Shown one piece after another: positions 7,001-7,770 of a DNA stretch of 7,770 nt. A program made the position numbers and the translations under genes. The notes beneath the pieces were generated by a model. That model made no database searches and was not told where the DNA came from. It saw nothing but the letters and a program-made list of their open reading frames with translations. This DNA is from Verrucomicrobiia bacterium (GTDB lineage Bacteria > Verrucomicrobiota > Verrucomicrobiia > Limisphaerales > UBA1319), in NCBI GenBank assembly GCA_017880715.1, contig JADGRT010000123.1, positions 1-7,770 of the forward strand, given 5' to 3'. Numbering within the stretch: the stretch's first letter is position 1; each line of letters starts with the position of its first letter.

Positions 7001-7770
7001 ACCAGACGATACAAGCCGCTGCGCAAGAACTGCTGCACACCCAGGACATAAGGGTAGCCGATCGCCTCAACCCGGTCACCAAAACGCAGTGGCTGGCTTT
7101 GTTTGCTTTCCACCAGGACCTGGCCGCTGGCATCCCAAACGGTTACCCAATCCCCCAGCTCCTGTTGGCGCACGATTCCCTCGATATGAACCAGATCGCT
7201 CGCGGGCTTTTCTTGAAAATCATCGCTCTGAGTGATCGGGGTGTTGAAGCGCGGATCGTTTTCCAAGGAACCGATGACAATGATGTCCTCCGGACGGGCC
7301 ACCCACAAACCAAGATCGGTCAACGTCCCGTTGCGATCGAACTGGGGAGCATAAACGCATTTGATCCGAACGAAATCTCCGTCTTTGAAATGAGGTGGGG
7401 AAAGGCCCGACGGCCTCATGACATACGCCATCGCCCGGGTATCGCCGGAGACAATGCGTAGCTTGAAGTGGGTGGGATCGGCAATCTGGCTGTCAAGCAG
7501 GCCCTCCACCGATACCAGACGGCCCTGTAATTGCTGAGGATTCTTGCCCAGGCCCGCGACGGCTTCGGGTTTGAGCGGCACTTCCTGTTCAACGATGCGG
7601 ATTTGGGTTTTGTCCCAGGAAAACTTTCCCCACTGCGGGATGATGACACCGTCAATGGCGACGCGCTGACCGGGTTTCAAAGGAATGGGTGAGTCACCGA
7701 TGCGCAGCGACATCGTTTGTCCCTGGCATTCTCCCAAAGCAACGTTCCACTCGGCATCGAAGTAATAAAT
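4003..7770 (-). CDS. Hybrid sensor histidine kinase with periodic extracytoplasmic sensor, PAS and receiver domains, 5' partial
   Basis: The frame is open to the right edge, so the N-terminus (presumably with a signal peptide or first membrane helix) is missing; the TTG at 7735-7737 is used only as residue 1 for numbering. Residues 1-660 form a beta-rich repetitive sensor region. A membrane helix follows at about 666-692 (LLWMLLGVVAIFLIVLVWG), then a coiled coil to about 728 and a PAS domain at about 729-843. The HisKA H-box is GTIAHHFNNQL, with H874 the likely phosphoacceptor. The HATPase domain has the N-box NLVTNAWEA (N986), G1 DTGCGI (1034-1039), the F-box FDPFFSTK and G2 GRGLGLS. The C-terminal receiver at about 1117-1236 has the acidic pocket VVEDE, the phosphorylatable D1169 in CDLTMPRMNG, S1196 and K1219. 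All catalytic residues appear present. The protein should sense an extracytoplasmic cue and pass phosphate from His to its own receiver and then to an unseen partner; no DNA-binding output domain or cognate regulator is in the window. It is transcribed towards the pilin gene. Confidence 0.96.
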   Translation of the reverse strand: MYYFDAEWNVALGECQGQTMSLRIGDSPIPLKPGQRVAIDGVIIPQWGKFSWDKTQIRIVEQEVPLKPEAVAGLGKNPQQLQGRLVSVEGLLDSQIADPTHFKLRIVSGDTRAMAYVMRPSGLSPPHFKDGDFVRIKCVYAPQFDRNGTLTDLGLWVARPEDIIVIGSLENDPRFNTPITQSDDFQEKPASDLVHIEGIVRQQELGDWVTVWDASGQVLVESKQSQPLRFGDRVEAIGYPYVLGVQQFLRSGLYRLVNSSNRTSLAQLPVSEKSPLRLAEVIRNLSPQEANRHLPVNLRAVVTWSHPRAPFAYVQDASGGIRVMNPQWETSDTSKPGTLVLLEGVTTEGEFVPVVTNAVLRSVGWWSLEPARLVSLEQARTGVEDGRWVEMRGYVQALTRTNGLARFDLSTSSGEFQAWALDSRSFDSLPRSIILVQGVCAALSNTRHQLTGIQIWSPDLRYIRVEEAALDDVFAVPSRSLGDLRRFSLQNSLNQRVRTSGTVVLQARGRYLYLQEGADSVFVLSHQTEALQPGDRIEVVGFPGNEGRRFLLREAVYRRLSADTEPPPVHLSALHTVNVDLEGRLARAEGRLLNTVEKKGETRLLIQTGNSVFEVSMDSTATGGGRKLEDLRLGSRLAVTGVYEVQSDEYGKPRSFLVRLRSWNDVQVLQRPPWWTRARLLWMLLGVVAIFLIVLVWGIVISRKNALLRQAQAELSASHAKLELRVQERTRELASSLSLLSATLESTADGILVVDPQGTVTSHNAKFAEMWRLPRELAESKDDNRLLSFVLAQLQDSQAFLAKVRELYANPEAESFDLVEFKDGRVFERYSQPQRLEGRCVGRVWCFRDVTDRKQAEAEKEKLEIQNQQLQKSESLGRMAGTIAHHFNNQLQAVMMNLDLAMEDLPRNTGPVENLNEAIKSLHKAAEVSSLMLTYLGQLPSKRETLDFSEVCLQNLPMLRAALPQIAVLGTDLPSPGPAISANPKQVQQVLANLVTNAWEAIGNGPGTIHLAVKTVSLTDIPARHRFPIDWQPQDTAYACLEVADTGCGIASHDIEKIFDPFFSTKFTGRGLGLSVVLGIVRAHGGAVTVESEPDRGSVFRVFLPVSIEAVPRTPVLATQAPKTAGGGTILVVEDERGVRNVVMSALKRLGFTVLVAEDGVEAVEVFQQHREEIRCVLCDLTMPRMNGWETLTALRQLAPGIPVILSSGYNEADVMAGNHAELPQVFLSKPYEFEALERAVNCAMANASQRYLKF
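5839..7524 (-). repeat. Six degenerate ~100-residue OB-like modules in the kinase sensor
   Basis: Each module opens with a strand of the pattern xxVxVxGxV and closes with GDRVxVxGxP. With residue 1 at the TTG of 7737, openings lie at residues 72, 181, 282, 375, 483 and 572, and closings at 120, 220, 326, 420, 523 and 623. A further closing strand at residue 23 (GQRVAIDG) is the end of a module cut by the window edge. The best examples are FGDRVEAIGYP (219-229) and PGDRIEVVGFP (522-532). Some modules also contain the strand (Y)VQDASGG or VWDASGQ between the two. The layout suggests small five-stranded barrels like OB folds strung together outside the membrane; the fold assignment is inference. 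Confidence 0.65.

Noticed and set aside
7735..7737. TTG as the start of the histidine kinase
   Set aside because: The frame continues upstream to the window edge (YYFDAEWNVAL), in keeping with another sensor module, and no signal peptide follows the TTG.

Overview
The window looks like a piece of a Verrucomicrobiota chromosome, most likely from the Pedosphaera/Limisphaerales side. This rests on recognised protein styles, not on a marker gene: an H-X9-DG type pseudopilin with the LPALAKAKAKAKQ helix, a secreted LamG/thrombospondin-3 protein with the C-terminal ~60-residue domain ending in KFFRVLVQ, and a very large hybrid histidine kinase with a repetitive extracytoplasmic sensor. The DNA is GC-rich and densely coding, with no rRNA, tRNA, CRISPR array or complete mobile element.

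Layout. (1) Positions 1-2868, plus strand: the 3' part of a giant secreted protein whose start lies outside the window. It is built from two tandem ~413-residue units, each five DxDxDG calcium-binding repeats followed by a LamG-like jelly roll. The tail of a third LamG-like domain is visible at the left edge. (2) 2869-2926: a short gap with a perfect 12-bp hairpin capped by cTTCGg. (3) 2927-3820, plus strand: a complete type II secretion/type IV pilin-like prepilin. (4) 3821-4002: a gap between convergent genes. It holds a 36-codon relic of the N-terminal part of a glycoside hydrolase family 2 protein and a short degenerate CACGGATT-type repeat that runs into the neighbouring stop codon. (5) 4003-7770, minus strand: a hybrid sensor histidine kinase (repetitive sensor, membrane helix, coiled coil, PAS, HisKA, HATPase, receiver) whose N-terminus runs off the right edge.

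How the parts relate. The first two genes are co-directional and both concern the cell surface or exterior; the hairpin between them may separate their transcripts. The kinase is convergent with them and need not regulate them. The GH2 relic suggests that a polysaccharide-degradation gene was once here or that a fragment was inserted. No complete, clearly new multi-gene system is visible. The points most worth a second look are the ~100-residue periodic sensor of the kinase, the intragenic tandem duplication in the LamG protein, and the make-up of the 182-base convergent gap.
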